Shown: positions 28,132-37,379, numbered from the stretch's first letter. The stretch is DNA of 64,000 bases from RPQJ01 sp052035645 (GCA_052035645.1 JBPOHK010000134.1:1-64000); one strand, 5' to 3'. Numbers and translations are program-made. Notes: generated by a model from the letters alone, not told the origin.

Positions 28132-28500
28132 TCACACGGGGAGGCGCATTGTACTCGACACCTCGCGACGGAACGCCGGCAGCCGCAGCCCCACGAAGCG
28201 ACGGGCCTGGCGCTCGTAGCGATTGCGCCAGTAGCCGTTGCGGCGCCACTCGGCGAGGTAGCGCCAGACGCTCAGCCGGCCGCGGTTCCATTGGCGCAGG
28301 ACGTGGAAGTACTCGTGCAGCATCAGGGCCGGGTCGGCGAAGAAGTCCTCCGCCGAGCCGCGCAGGTAGATGCGGTTGCGCCGGGTGGTCGCGGTGGCGC
28401 GGCCGTGCAGGCGGGCGAACCAGGAGTGCTCGAGGATCTCGACGTCGTCCACGCTGGTGCCGAACACGGCCGCGAGCGCCGCGCGCAGGTGCGACGGCAT
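28132..28500 (-). CDS. Small putative zinc metallopeptidase-like protein (HEXXH)
   Basis: A 122-residue basic protein with a single HEYFH zinc-binding motif at residues 62-66, preceded by a predicted helix (DPALMLHEYFHVLRQW) and followed by a Trp/Arg-rich tail (WRYLAEWRRNGYWRNRY). The layout resembles the compact DUF4157-like metallopeptidase fold. No signal peptide. The reading frame is open further upstream, but that part is antisense shadow or spacer. It lies 44 bases below the WS/DGAT stop and 10 before the mnmG start, so it could be in an operon with either. Function unknown; enzymatic activity is not shown. Confidence 0.65.
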   Translation of the reverse strand: MPSHLRAALAAVFGTSVDDVEILEHSWFARLHGRATATTRRNRIYLRGSAEDFFADPALMLHEYFHVLRQWNRGRLSVWRYLAEWRRNGYWRNRYERQARRFVGLRLPAFRREVSSTMRLPV

Positions 28501-28544
28501 GATGTCGCCGGTGCGGGCCACGGCGCGTCCTCGCGGCGGCGACC

Positions 28545-30137
28545 CTATGCGGCCGTGGGCCCGGCCTCGGGCCGGGCCTTCGGCCGGCGCGGCGCGCGAG
28601 TGGACGCCGCGGTCTTGCGCCTGGCCTTCGCCCTGGGCTTGCGCGCGCGGGGAGCCGGGGCGGCCAGGCGGCTCGCCTCGGGCACCACGATCTCCGCGGC
28701 CGCCCGCTTCAGGTCCTCGAACGACTGCAGCATGCACTCGGCGAAGAACGCCGGGTCGGGCAGCATCTCGCGGCAGGAGATCGCGCAGATGCGCATCGCG
28801 CCGGCGTAGCTGAACCCGGTGACGTTGAGGCCCATGCCGTCGATGGCGATGCTGATCGGCACGTACTTCACGAGCCGGGCGCCGGCCATGTAGAGCGGCA
28901 CGTCCGGGCCGCGCACGTTCGAGACGATCAGCCCGACGCCCGGCAGCTTCACGTTGCGCAGCAGCGTGTGCGAGACGAGGTTGGGCAGGTGGTCGAGCAG
29001 GTCGCGTGCCAGCTCCTTGCCGAGGGCGCCGGTGACTTCCTTCGAGGTGAGCGCCCCCTCGTGGATGCGCCGCAGCCGGTCGATCGGGTCTTCGATCTCG
29101 GTGTGCACGGTCATCGCGGTGAAGCCGACCTGGTTGCCGCGGTCGCCGCCCTTGTCGGCACCGCGCAGAGTCATCGGCACCATGGCGACCATGCTGGCGT
29201 CGGGCAGCTCCTTCTTTGCGCCGAGGTAGCGGCGCAGGCCGCCACCCACGATGGCGAGGAACAGGTCGTTCACGGTGACGTCGCCCACCTGCTCGCGGAT
29301 GGTCTTGAACTCGGCCAGCGGCAGCTCCACCGCCTCGAACACGCGGTGCGCGGAGACGTTGCCGCTGAAGCGCGTGGACGGCGGCAGGATCGACAGCAGC
29401 GGGCCCATATCGCCGGTCACCAGCGCCTTGACTGTCTGCATCGCGCCCTCGCGATGCGCCGCGAACTGGCCCGCACCGAGCGCCGCGACCTTGCGCGCGG
29501 TCGAGAGCGAGAACTTCGCGAGCGACGGCACCTTGTCCAGGTTGTGCAGCAGCGCGCGGGAGTAGAGCTCGACGCCGGTCGGTGCGCGGTCGGCCCGGTA
29601 GCGCGGCCCGTCGTCGTCCTCGCCGAGGTCCAGCGACTCGGGCGACAGGCTGTGCAGCGCCTTCATCAGCTCGGTGCCCGACTCGCCGTCGATCATGGAA
29701 TGGTGGATCTTGGTGTACAGCGCGAAGCTGCCGGGCGGCAGGCCAGGGATGCGGTTGAGGCCCTCGATGACGTAGGCCTCCCACAGCGGCTTGCTGCGGT
29801 CGAGCGGGCGCGAGTGGATGCGCGCGACCTGGATGCAGAGCTGGCGCCAGTCGCCGGGGTGCGGCACCGCGATGTGTCGCACGTGGAACTCCACGTCGAT
29901 CCCGGCGTCCTCGATCCAGTACGGCCGGTCGAGCGACAGCGGGATCTGCACCAGCCGGCGCCGGAACTGCGGAAACTCGGCGATGCGGGTCGTGAAGAAC
30001 CGCAGCACGTCCTTGAAGCGCACGCCGCCCCCGGGGGCCGTGGACGGGTCGTAGATGGCGAGCGAGGCCACGTGCATGTGGTTGTTGCCCTGCTCGAACT
30101 GCAGGAACATGGCGTCGGTGCCGGACAGCTGCTTCAT
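28545..30137 (-). CDS. Wax ester synthase / diacylglycerol acyltransferase (WS/DGAT)
   Basis: A 530-residue acyltransferase that makes wax esters or triacylglycerols from acyl-CoA. The family N-terminus MKQLSGTDAMFLQFE and the catalytic motif HHSMIDG (residues 145-151, HHxxxDG) are intact; SNVRGPDVPLYMAGARL is the second conserved block. The last 40 residues are a Lys/Arg/Ala/Pro-rich tail, absent from the catalytic core of known enzymes and perhaps a membrane- or nucleic-acid-binding tail. It points to storage lipid synthesis. Divergent from the S10 peptidase. A longer open frame upstream is only the antisense of that gene. Confidence 0.93.
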   Translation of the reverse strand: MKQLSGTDAMFLQFEQGNNHMHVASLAIYDPSTAPGGGVRFKDVLRFFTTRIAEFPQFRRRLVQIPLSLDRPYWIEDAGIDVEFHVRHIAVPHPGDWRQLCIQVARIHSRPLDRSKPLWEAYVIEGLNRIPGLPPGSFALYTKIHHSMIDGESGTELMKALHSLSPESLDLGEDDDGPRYRADRAPTGVELYSRALLHNLDKVPSLAKFSLSTARKVAALGAGQFAAHREGAMQTVKALVTGDMGPLLSILPPSTRFSGNVSAHRVFEAVELPLAEFKTIREQVGDVTVNDLFLAIVGGGLRRYLGAKKELPDASMVAMVPMTLRGADKGGDRGNQVGFTAMTVHTEIEDPIDRLRRIHEGALTSKEVTGALGKELARDLLDHLPNLVSHTLLRNVKLPGVGLIVSNVRGPDVPLYMAGARLVKYVPISIAIDGMGLNVTGFSYAGAMRICAISCREMLPDPAFFAECMLQSFEDLKRAAAEIVVPEASRLAAPAPRARKPRAKARRKTAASTRAPRRPKARPEAGPTAA

Positions 30138-30278
30138 GCTCGATCCACCGGATTCCCTGTGGGGGGCCGTCGAGACTACTGCCGGCCCGCCGGGGCGTCC
30201 ATCCCGGTCGTCCGCCGGGTCCGCCCGGGCGCCGTCCCGACTTATACTCCCGCCCTTTCCCGTTCCGAGGGGTGCCTC

Positions 30279-31823
30279 ATGAAGCCGCGTCTTGCCTGGT
30301 TGCTCGCCGTCCTGCTGCTGCCCGCCCTGCCGTCGTGGTCCGCGGACGAGGGTCCGGCCGGCAAGAAGCCCGACGCGGCCGCCGCCGCCGACAAGGACAA
30401 GGACGCGCCGGAGGGCAAGACCTGGGTGACGAAGCACGTGATCACGGTCGGCGGGGCCAAGCTGGCCTATACCGCAACCGCCGGCACGATGCTGATGAAG
30501 AACGACAAGGACGAGCCGGTCGCCCTGTTCGGCTACACGGCCTACACGCGCGACGGCGCGGACCCGCGCACCCGCCCGATCATGTTCGCCTACAACGGCG
30601 GCCCGGGCTCGGCCTCCGCCTGGCTGCACATGGGCATCCTCGGCCCGAAGCGCACGGTGCTGAAGGACCTCGAGTCGAACACGACCGGCCCGTTCCGCAT
30701 GGTCGACAACGAGTACACGATCCTCGACCGCGCCGACCTGGTGATGATCGACCCGGTGGGCACGGGACTGTCGCGCGTCGTCGGCAAGGGCGACGGCAAG
30801 GACTTCTGGGGCGTCGACCAGGACATCGACTCGGTGTCGAAGTTCATCGTGCGCTACCTGAACGACAACAAGCGCTGGTCGGCGCCGAAGTTCATCCTCG
30901 GCGAGAGCTACGGCGGCATGCGCACCGCCGGCGTCAGCTACGCGCTGCTCACGAAGCACGACGTCGCGCTGAACGGCATCGTGCTCGTCTCGCCCTACCT
31001 GGACTTCGGTTCGGGCAATGCGGGGCTCGGCCTCGACGTGCCTTACGTCAACTTCCTGTCCACCTACGCGGCCACGGCCTGGTACCACGGCATGGTGCCG
31101 AACCGCCCGGCCGAGCTGCAGCCGTTCCTGCGCGAGGTCGAGCAGTTCGCGCAGGACACCTACGCGCCGGCGCTGTTCAAGGGCTCGCGCCTGACGCCGG
31201 AGGAGCGCAAGGCGGTGCTGGCCGGCCTCGCCCGCTACACCGGCCTCGCCGAGGACTACTGGGACAAGGCCAACCTGCGCATCGACGAAGGCCGCTTCCT
31301 GCAGGAGCTGATGCGCAGCCGCGGCATCGTCGTCGGGCGCATCGACACGCGCTACACGGGCGGCACGCTCAACCCGCTCGGCGAGTCCATGGACTACGAC
31401 CCGTACAGCGCCTCGGTCGCGCCGGCCATCGTCGCGACGTTCAACGACTACTACCGCGGCGAGCTGAAGGTGGAGTCCGAGCGCCCGTACGTGCTGTCGG
31501 GACGCCTCTACCGCGACTGGGACAACCGCCACGCCGAGCCGGGCCGCTTCGGCAAGGTGCCGTATGCCAACACCATCACCGACCTGTCGCACGCGATGAC
31601 GCTGAACCCGAAGATGAAGGTGCTGGTGCAGAGCGGGTACTTCGACCTCGCGTGCCCGTACGGCACGGTGCACTACGCGCTCGAGCACCTCGAGGTGGCG
31701 CCCGGCCTGCGCAAGAACGTGAGCGTGCAGTACTACGACGCCGGGCACATGATGTACGTGCACCCCGCGTCGATGGTGAAGTTCAAGCAGGACCTCGCAA
31801 CCTTCGTCGACGCTAATAAGTAG
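30279..31823 (+). CDS. Secreted S10 serine carboxypeptidase-like protein
   Basis: A 514-residue alpha/beta-hydrolase peptidase with a signal peptide (about residues 1-21, PALPSWSA) and a short Lys/Asp/Ala-rich linker. The oxyanion loop NGGPGSAS (residues 106-113) and nucleophile GESYGG (Ser210) are typical of S10; the late aspartate lies in QSGYFDLACPYG and the histidine in YDAGHMMYVHP. It would remove C-terminal residues from peptides in the periplasm or outside. A GAGGGG ribosome site lies seven bases before the ATG, and a TATACT hexamer (30243-30248) may be the -10. The stop TAG is followed at once by GGGGACA, the beginning of a repeat-like sequence. Confidence 0.92.
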   Translation: MKPRLAWLLAVLLLPALPSWSADEGPAGKKPDAAAAADKDKDAPEGKTWVTKHVITVGGAKLAYTATAGTMLMKNDKDEPVALFGYTAYTRDGADPRTRPIMFAYNGGPGSASAWLHMGILGPKRTVLKDLESNTTGPFRMVDNEYTILDRADLVMIDPVGTGLSRVVGKGDGKDFWGVDQDIDSVSKFIVRYLNDNKRWSAPKFILGESYGGMRTAGVSYALLTKHDVALNGIVLVSPYLDFGSGNAGLGLDVPYVNFLSTYAATAWYHGMVPNRPAELQPFLREVEQFAQDTYAPALFKGSRLTPEERKAVLAGLARYTGLAEDYWDKANLRIDEGRFLQELMRSRGIVVGRIDTRYTGGTLNPLGESMDYDPYSASVAPAIVATFNDYYRGELKVESERPYVLSGRLYRDWDNRHAEPGRFGKVPYANTITDLSHAMTLNPKMKVLVQSGYFDLACPYGTVHYALEHLEVAPGLRKNVSVQYYDAGHMMYVHPASMVKFKQDLATFVDANK

Positions 31824-31831
31824 GGGGACAT

Positions 31832-31917
31832 AAATAGGGGACACTCACTATTTTTCGGAGAGGGGACAGTCCCCGTTGGGGACAGTCCCCGCCGAAAAAT
31901 AGTGAGTGTCCCCTGTT
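31832..31917. repeat. Family-1 palindromic repeat, copy 4 (S10/S41 gap)
   Basis: Arms at 31832-31858 and 31892-31917; the centre is a clean inner hairpin GGGGACAGTCCCC-GTT-GGGGACAGTCCCC split over 31862-31890. It lies between two co-directional secreted peptidase genes, directly after the first. A partial extra end, TAGGGGGACATA, precedes it at 31821-31832. Confidence 0.9.
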
Positions 31918-31978
31918 CCCTTTCCGGAATCGGCTGTCCGCGAAACCGGACCGGCGGGTCAGCCCGAAGGGACGAGGC

Positions 31979-33469
31979 ATGCTGAAGCATCTCGTCGCCT
32001 GCGGACTCGGGTTCCTGGCCGGTTCGGTCACGCTCGCCGAACCTGCCCCTGCCCCTCTTCCGCCGCCGCGCACCCTTGCGGCCGCGGATCTGCGCGCCGA
32101 CGCCGACCTGCTGCTGAAGGCCTACGAGGCCCTGCACCCGGGTCTGCATCGCTATCGCACGCCGGCCGAGATCGACGCCGCGCATGCGTCGCTGATGCGC
32201 GAGTTCGGCCGCGACCGCACGCTGGCGGATGCGTACCTCGCGATCTCGCGCTTCACGACGTACATCGAGTGCGGCCACACCTACGCCAACTTCTACAACC
32301 AGGGCGACGCGGTGCGCGAGGCCCTGCTGCGCTCGCCCCGCGTGCCGTTCGAGTTCCGCTGGATCGATCGCCGAATGATCGTGACGCGCAGCTTCGCCGA
32401 GGTGCCTGAGCTGGTCCGTGGCGCCGAAGTGCTTTCCATCGACGGTCACCCCGCGGGCCGGATCCTCGAGGAGCTGTTGCCCTACTCCCGCGCGGACGGC
32501 GCCAACACGGCCAAGCGAATCGCGAACCTCGAGGTCCAGGGGTTCGATCGCATCGAGGCCTTCGACGTGTTCTTCCCGCTCGTCTTTCCACGTCCGGACG
32601 GAGCGCCGTTCGAGCTCGTCGTGCGACCCGCGCCGGGCGCCGCGGCGCGCAAGATCCAAGTGCCCGCGATGGCCTACGACGCACGGCCGCAGCACGGCGG
32701 GGATCCCGAGGGTGACGCCAACCCGTGGGAGTATCGCGACCTGCGCGCCGGGGTCGGTTACCTGCGCATGGGCAACTGGGCGCTCTACGACTCGACATTC
32801 GACTGGCGGTCGTACCTGGAAGGGGTCTTCGCGGACCTCGTGGGGCGGCAGGTACCGGACCTCGTCATCGACCTGCGCGGCAACGAGGGAGGCCTGAGCG
32901 TCGGCGACGTGCTGCTCTCGCACTTGACGGCGAGCGACTTGCCGGCCGAACCGGTCGTGCGCAAGACCCGGTATCGCAAGGTGCCCGGCGAGTTCCGCCC
33001 CGTGCTGAGCACCTGGGACAAGAGTTTCTACGACTGGGGCGATGCGGCCGTGGACCTTGGCGACGGCTTCTTTCGCCTGACGAAGTACGACGACGATCCG
33101 GCCGGTGCCGTCGTGCGGGCGAAGGCACCGAGGTATGCCGGACGCGTCTGGGTGTTGATCGGCGCGGTGAACAGTTCCGCGACCTTCGAGTTCGCCTCCG
33201 CAATCCGGCGCAATCGACTCGGCACGCTCGTCGGCCAGCCGACGGGCGGCAACCAGCGCGGCATCACGGGCGGCGCGTTCTTCTTCATGACGCTGCCGAA
33301 GTCGGGCATCGAGGTGGACGTGCCTCTGATCGGGCAGTTCCCGGTGTCGTCGACGCCGTTGCCGGATGCAGGCATCGAGCCGGATCTCTACGTGCAGCCA
33401 ACCATCAGCGACATCGCCGACGGCCGCGACGCCGAACTCGCCGCCGTCCTAAGCCGTATTGGAAAATAG
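31979..33469 (+). CDS. Secreted S41-family peptidase
   Basis: A 496-residue exported protein with a signal peptide ending near LAEPAPAP. The N-terminal helical region and a central PDZ-like part lead into a tail-specific-protease domain with VIDLRGNEGG and the nucleophile in NSSATFEFA (Ser399 or Ser400), then VGQPTGGNQRG. These are the S41 landmarks; the general base lysine/glutamine is not assigned here. It probably degrades or processes periplasmic or imported proteins. The last codons GGA AAA TAG form the left edge of a palindromic repeat. Together with S10, M13 and M19 enzymes nearby it suggests a peptide-feeding lifestyle. Confidence 0.85.
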   Translation: MLKHLVACGLGFLAGSVTLAEPAPAPLPPPRTLAAADLRADADLLLKAYEALHPGLHRYRTPAEIDAAHASLMREFGRDRTLADAYLAISRFTTYIECGHTYANFYNQGDAVREALLRSPRVPFEFRWIDRRMIVTRSFAEVPELVRGAEVLSIDGHPAGRILEELLPYSRADGANTAKRIANLEVQGFDRIEAFDVFFPLVFPRPDGAPFELVVRPAPGAAARKIQVPAMAYDARPQHGGDPEGDANPWEYRDLRAGVGYLRMGNWALYDSTFDWRSYLEGVFADLVGRQVPDLVIDLRGNEGGLSVGDVLLSHLTASDLPAEPVVRKTRYRKVPGEFRPVLSTWDKSFYDWGDAAVDLGDGFFRLTKYDDDPAGAVVRAKAPRYAGRVWVLIGAVNSSATFEFASAIRRNRLGTLVGQPTGGNQRGITGGAFFFMTLPKSGIEVDVPLIGQFPVSSTPLPDAGIEPDLYVQPTISDIADGRDAELAAVLSRIGK

Positions 33470-33534
33470 GGGACACTCACTATTTTTCGGAGAGAGGACA
33501 GTCCCCGCCGAAAAATAGTGAGTGTCCCCTATTA
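33461..33534. repeat. Family-1 palindromic repeat, copy 5 (provides both stops)
   Basis: Arms at 33461-33490 and 33508-33534 with only half an inner hairpin (AGAGAGGACAGTCCCC). It fills the whole gap between two convergent genes. The TAG at 33467-33469 ends the S41 gene from the left, and a TAA at 33532-33534, read on the minus strand, ends the SDR gene from the right. Confidence 0.92.
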
Positions 33535-34284
33535 AAGGAACACGTCGCCGCCATTCGGGCTGAGGCACTGTCCCTGGTAATGCCGTCCGTCCTCGCTCGC
33601 GAGGAACACGTAACTCGGCACGATGTCGTCCACCTCGGCGATGCGACCGAGCGGGATGGACTGGCGGATCTGCTCGAGCAGGTCCGGCGGCACGTCGGCG
33701 AGGATCGGCGTGCGGGTCGCCCCCGGGGCCACGCAGTTCACGTTGACGCCACGGTCGCCGGCTTCGAGTGCCAGCGTGCGCGTGAACGAGAGAATCGCGC
33801 CCTTGGCGGCCGTGTAGTGCGCAAAGCCCGGCGCGCCCTTGTAGGCCAGCTGCGACGCAGTGTTGATGATGCGGCCCCAGCCGCGCTCGTACATCTGCGG
33901 CAACAGCTCGCGCGTCATCAGGAACGTGCCGCGCAGGTGCACCGCGATCACGCGGTCCCACTGCTCCACCGGGATGTCCTGCACCGGCGCCGCCGCCGCG
34001 ATGCCCGCGTTGTTCACCAGGACATCGACACGACCGAACTTGTCGAGCGCCACCGCGCAGAGCCGCTTCACGTCGGCCTCGACGGCCACGTCCGCCTGCA
34101 CCGCAATCGCGCGCCGGCCGAGGCCGAGGATCGCCTCGCACACCTCGCGGGCGTTGGTCGCCTGGGTCTCGTCCGGGTAATCGAGCACCACGTCGGCCCC
34201 CTCGCGGGCGAACGCGAGGGCGACGCCGCGGCCGATGCCGGAACTGCTGCCCGTGACGAGGGCGATGCGATTCGCGAGTTTCAT
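33532..34284 (-). CDS. Short-chain dehydrogenase/reductase
   Basis: A 250-residue classical SDR. The cofactor motif TGSSSGIGRG lies near residues 11-20, NNAG near 90, and the catalytic Ser-Tyr-Lys set in TASQLAYKGAPGFAHYTAAK. An Asp-Tyr after the second strand (VVLDYPDE) hints at NAD preference, though this is weak. It is of FabG/glucose-dehydrogenase-like type; substrate unknown. It follows mnmE by one base, so it is probably co-transcribed with it, an unusual partner. Its stop codon adjoins a palindromic repeat. Confidence 0.86.
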   Translation of the reverse strand: MKLANRIALVTGSSSGIGRGVALAFAREGADVVLDYPDETQATNAREVCEAILGLGRRAIAVQADVAVEADVKRLCAVALDKFGRVDVLVNNAGIAAAAPVQDIPVEQWDRVIAVHLRGTFLMTRELLPQMYERGWGRIINTASQLAYKGAPGFAHYTAAKGAILSFTRTLALEAGDRGVNVNCVAPGATRTPILADVPPDLLEQIRQSIPLGRIAEVDDIVPSYVFLASEDGRHYQGQCLSPNGGDVFL

Positions 34285-34285
34285 G

Positions 34286-35638
34286 TCATTTCCCGATGCA
34301 GAAGCTGCCGAAGATGCGCCCGAGCAGTTCGTCGCTGGTCACCTGGCCGGTGATCTCCCCGAGGTCGCGCTGGGCCTCGAGCAGTTCCTGCGCCACCAGT
34401 TCGCCCGCGTGCCGCTCGACGAGCAGGCGGTGCGCCTCCTCGACGTGGGCCCGCGACCGGCGCAACGCCTCGACGTGCCGCGTGCGCGCCGTGAGCGCGC
34501 CGTCCGCCGAAGGATGGAAGCCGATACAGGCCTTCAGGTGGCCGCGCAGGCCGTCCACGCCGCCGCCCGACGCTGCGCAAAGGTAGACCCGCGCGGGCGT
34601 CCCCTCCTCCACACGCGCGGGCTCGCCGCTCACGTCGATCTTGTTGTAGACGACGGTGCACGGCACGCCGGCCGGCAGTTGCGCGAGGTCGCCGTCGATG
34701 GCGGCGAGCGCGGACGGGTCGGCCGAATCCACGATGAACAGCACCCGGTCGGCTCTCGCGATCTCCTGGCGCGCGCGGCGGATACCCTCGAGTTCCACCT
34801 CGTCCGCAGCTTCGCGCAGGCCCGCGGTGTCGATGACGTGCAGCGGCAGTCCATCGATCTCGATGCGTTCACGCAGCACGTCGCGCGTGGTGCCGGGCAC
34901 CGCGGTCACGATCGCAGCCTCGTAGCCGGCGAGGCGGTTCAGCAGGCTCGACTTGCCCGCGTTCGGCCGGCCCGCGATCACCAGCGTCAGGCCGTCGCGC
35001 AGCAGCGCACCCTGCCGCGCCGTCTCGGCGAGCCCGGCGAAGCTGCGACGCAGGTGCTCCATGCGCTCGGCCAGCGCGCGGTCCTGCAGGAAGTCGATCT
35101 CCTCCTCGGGGAAGTCGATCGCCGCCTCGGTCCACATGCGCAGCTCGAGCACGCGCTCGGCCAGCTCGTGCACCCGGGCCGAGAACTCGCCCTGCAGTGA
35201 GCGCACCGCGGCCCGCGCGGCCTGCGCGGACCCGCTGTCGATGAGGTCGGCGATGGCCTCCGCCTGTGCGAGGTCGAGTTTTCCGTTCAGGAAGGCGCGC
35301 TGGCTGAACTCGCCGGGTCCGGCGGCGCGGGCCCCTAGCTCGAGTGCCCGGCGCAGCAGTCCGTCCAGCACCACCGGGCCGCCATGGCCGTGCAGCTCGA
35401 GCACGTCCTCGCCGGTGAACGAGTGCGGGGCGGCGAAGAACAGCGCGAGCCCGGTGTCGATCGGCTGCTGGTCGGCCGCGAGGAAATCGCACAAGGTGGC
35501 GACGCGCGGCGCGGGAAGCTCGCCGATCAGCTGAGCCGCGATGCGCCGGCAATCCGGCCCGGAGAGCCGCACCACGCCGATGCCGCCGCGACCAGGGGCC
35601 GTGGCGATGGCAACGATGGTGTCGGCGGCAGGGGACAT
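34286..35638 (-). CDS. mnmE: tRNA modification GTPase MnmE
   Basis: MnmE (TrmE), 450 residues from the ATG at 35638. An N-terminal formyl-tetrahydrofolate-binding domain (IVAIATAPGRGGIGVVRLSG), helical domain and an inserted GTPase with GRPNAGKSSLLNRL, PGTTRD and DTAGLRE are followed by the conserved C-terminal FCIGK with the essential cysteine. It works with MnmG. Note that this C-terminal GK is native family sequence, not repeat-derived. The start codon lies inside a degenerate repeat copy (ATGTCCCC), and seven more in-frame codons upstream are possible. Confidence 0.97.
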   Translation of the reverse strand: MSPAADTIVAIATAPGRGGIGVVRLSGPDCRRIAAQLIGELPAPRVATLCDFLAADQQPIDTGLALFFAAPHSFTGEDVLELHGHGGPVVLDGLLRRALELGARAAGPGEFSQRAFLNGKLDLAQAEAIADLIDSGSAQAARAAVRSLQGEFSARVHELAERVLELRMWTEAAIDFPEEEIDFLQDRALAERMEHLRRSFAGLAETARQGALLRDGLTLVIAGRPNAGKSSLLNRLAGYEAAIVTAVPGTTRDVLRERIEIDGLPLHVIDTAGLREAADEVELEGIRRARQEIARADRVLFIVDSADPSALAAIDGDLAQLPAGVPCTVVYNKIDVSGEPARVEEGTPARVYLCAASGGGVDGLRGHLKACIGFHPSADGALTARTRHVEALRRSRAHVEEAHRLLVERHAGELVAQELLEAQRDLGEITGQVTSDELLGRIFGSFCIGK

Positions 35639-35705
35639 TCCTCGTTTTCCGTCGAGCACTCCGGGGCCTGCGGGACCCCGGAAAATTCGTGAGTGTCCCC
35701 TATTA
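35631..35705. repeat. Family-1 palindromic repeat, copy 6 (degenerate; yidC/mnmE)
   Basis: Left arm GGGGACATTCCTCGTTTTCCG (35631-35651, split here by divergence from the standard motif) and right arm with AATTCGTGAGTGTCCCCTAT (to 35705) still pair at their ends, around an inner GGGGCC/GGACCCC hairpin. It fills the whole gap between yidC and mnmE: yidC's TAA stop adjoins its right edge and mnmE's ATG lies in its left edge. Confidence 0.8.
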
Positions 35706-37379
35706 ACCGGGTTTCTTGGATTCGGCCTCGACGACCTTGTTGATCTTCCACTGCTGCGCCACGGAGAGCACCGTGTTGGTGATCCAGTACAGCACGAGGC
35801 CGGCGGGGAACCACGCCATCATCACGGTCATGATGAGCGGCATGAAGGCGAACATCTTCGCCTGCACGGGATCGGGCGGCGCCGGCTGCAGCTTGAACTG
35901 CGCGAACATCGCCGCGCCCATGATCGCGGGCAGGATGAAGAACGGGTCCTTGGACGAGAGGTCCTGGATCCAGCCGAAGAACGGCGCCTGGCGCATCTCC
36001 ACGCTCTCGAGCAGCACCCAGTAGAACGCGAGGAACACCGGGATCTGGATCAGGATCGGCAGGCAGCCGGCCAGCGGGTTGATCTTCTCGCGCTTGTACA
36101 GCTCCATCATCTGCTTGGCGAGCTGCTCGCGGTCGTCCTTGTAGCGGTCCTGGATGTTCTTGATGCGCGGCTGCAGCGCGCGCATCTTGGCCATGGAGCG
36201 GCCGCTGGTCTCGGTCAGCGTGTCGAAGGGGAGCTTGAGCAGGATCGTCACGAGGATGATCGCGAGGCCCCAGTTCTTCACGAACTGGTGGACCTGCTGC
36301 AGCAGCCAGAACAGCGGCTGCGCGATGATGGTCAGCTTGCCGTAGTCGACCGTCAGCTCGAGCTTCGGACCGGCGACCTCAAGCTGCTCCTGCAGTTTCG
36401 GGCCGATGAAGAAGCGCTCGCTGAAGCTTGCGGCCGCGCCCGGCGCGACCGCCTTCACGGGGCCGCGATAGGAGATGAGTGAGTGCTGGCCTTCGCTGCG
36501 CAGCGTGTAGTCGTAGGCATCGCCCTTCGGGGGGACCGCGGCCGAGACGAAGTGATGCTGCATCTCCGCCATCCAGCCGTTGGCGAAGGTCTGCGCGAAC
36601 TTGCTGTCTTCGTCGTCCGTGATGTCGAGCTTGCGGTACTTGGCGCCGTCGTAGACCGCCGGGCCGCGGTAGGCATAGCTCTCGACGTCGAACATCGAGC
36701 GCTTCTGCGAATAGATGTGGCGCACGAACTGCACGTACGAGGCGGCCTTCCACTCGGCGGGCGAGCCGTTCTGCACGTCGTACTGCAGGTCGATCGCGTA
36801 CTGGCCGGGCTTGAAGACGAAGGTCTTGGTGACCGTCAGGCCCTGCCCGTCCGTCCACGTGAGCGGCACGCGCAGTTCCTGGCCGGGCGCCATCCGGTAT
36901 TCCGTGCCGGCCGAGGCGAACATCGCGAGGTGGGTCGGGTCGGCGCGACCGTCCGCCGCCCGCAGGCCCGAGCGCGCCACGCTATAGGTGGCCTCGTCGG
37001 TGGTGAGCAGGCGCACCGGCGGGCTGCCCGCCTTCTTGTCCTTCGGGTACGTCGGCAGGTCGACGCGCAGCAGCTCGCCGCCGCGCAGGCTGATGTCGAC
37101 GTCGAGCACGTCCGTGACGACGTGGACGACCGGCGCGGGGGTCGACTCCGGCGTCGCCGGGACGGCCGGGGCCGGCACGGCCGCCGCGGGCGCGGTCGAT
37201 GCGCCCGCCGACGTCGTGGGCAACTCCGGCAGCTGCGCGACCGGCGCGGGCTTGGCCGCCGGGGCCGCGGTGGTGGTGGCGGCCGCCGCGGGCTGCGCAT
37301 AGTCGCGCTCCCACTGGACGACGTTCATCCACACCAGCAGGGCGAGACCAATCCAGAGGAACAGGCGCGGGTTATCCAT
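35703..37379 (-). CDS. yidC: Membrane protein insertase YidC
   Basis: YidC of 558 residues, the gammaproteobacterial long form: N-terminal membrane helix (RLFLWIGLALLVWMNVV), an Ala/Pro-rich linker, the large periplasmic P1 domain (about residues 90-340) and the conserved membrane core with NWGLAIILVTILLKL, where the essential arginine-bearing insertase groove starts, to AWFPAGLVLYWITN. It inserts proteins such as the F0 c subunit into the inner membrane. It overlaps the yidD end by eight bases. Confidence 0.97.
   Translation of the reverse strand: MDNPRLFLWIGLALLVWMNVVQWERDYAQPAAAATTTAAPAAKPAPVAQLPELPTTSAGASTAPAAAVPAPAVPATPESTPAPVVHVVTDVLDVDISLRGGELLRVDLPTYPKDKKAGSPPVRLLTTDEATYSVARSGLRAADGRADPTHLAMFASAGTEYRMAPGQELRVPLTWTDGQGLTVTKTFVFKPGQYAIDLQYDVQNGSPAEWKAASYVQFVRHIYSQKRSMFDVESYAYRGPAVYDGAKYRKLDITDDEDSKFAQTFANGWMAEMQHHFVSAAVPPKGDAYDYTLRSEGQHSLISYRGPVKAVAPGAAASFSERFFIGPKLQEQLEVAGPKLELTVDYGKLTIIAQPLFWLLQQVHQFVKNWGLAIILVTILLKLPFDTLTETSGRSMAKMRALQPRIKNIQDRYKDDREQLAKQMMELYKREKINPLAGCLPILIQIPVFLAFYWVLLESVEMRQAPFFGWIQDLSSKDPFFILPAIMGAAMFAQFKLQPAPPDPVQAKMFAFMPLIMTVMMAWFPAGLVLYWITNTVLSVAQQWKINKVVEAESKKPG

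Noticed and set aside
28545..31844. A 1099-residue acyltransferase
   Set aside because: The extra N-terminal half is the antisense of the S10 peptidase. The WS/DGAT family start MKQLSGTDAMF fits the ATG at 30137.
34286..34300. MnmE's C-terminal Gly-Lys as a further repeat-derived end
   Set aside because: FCIGK is the conserved native end of MnmE, and no repeat lies on that side of the gene.
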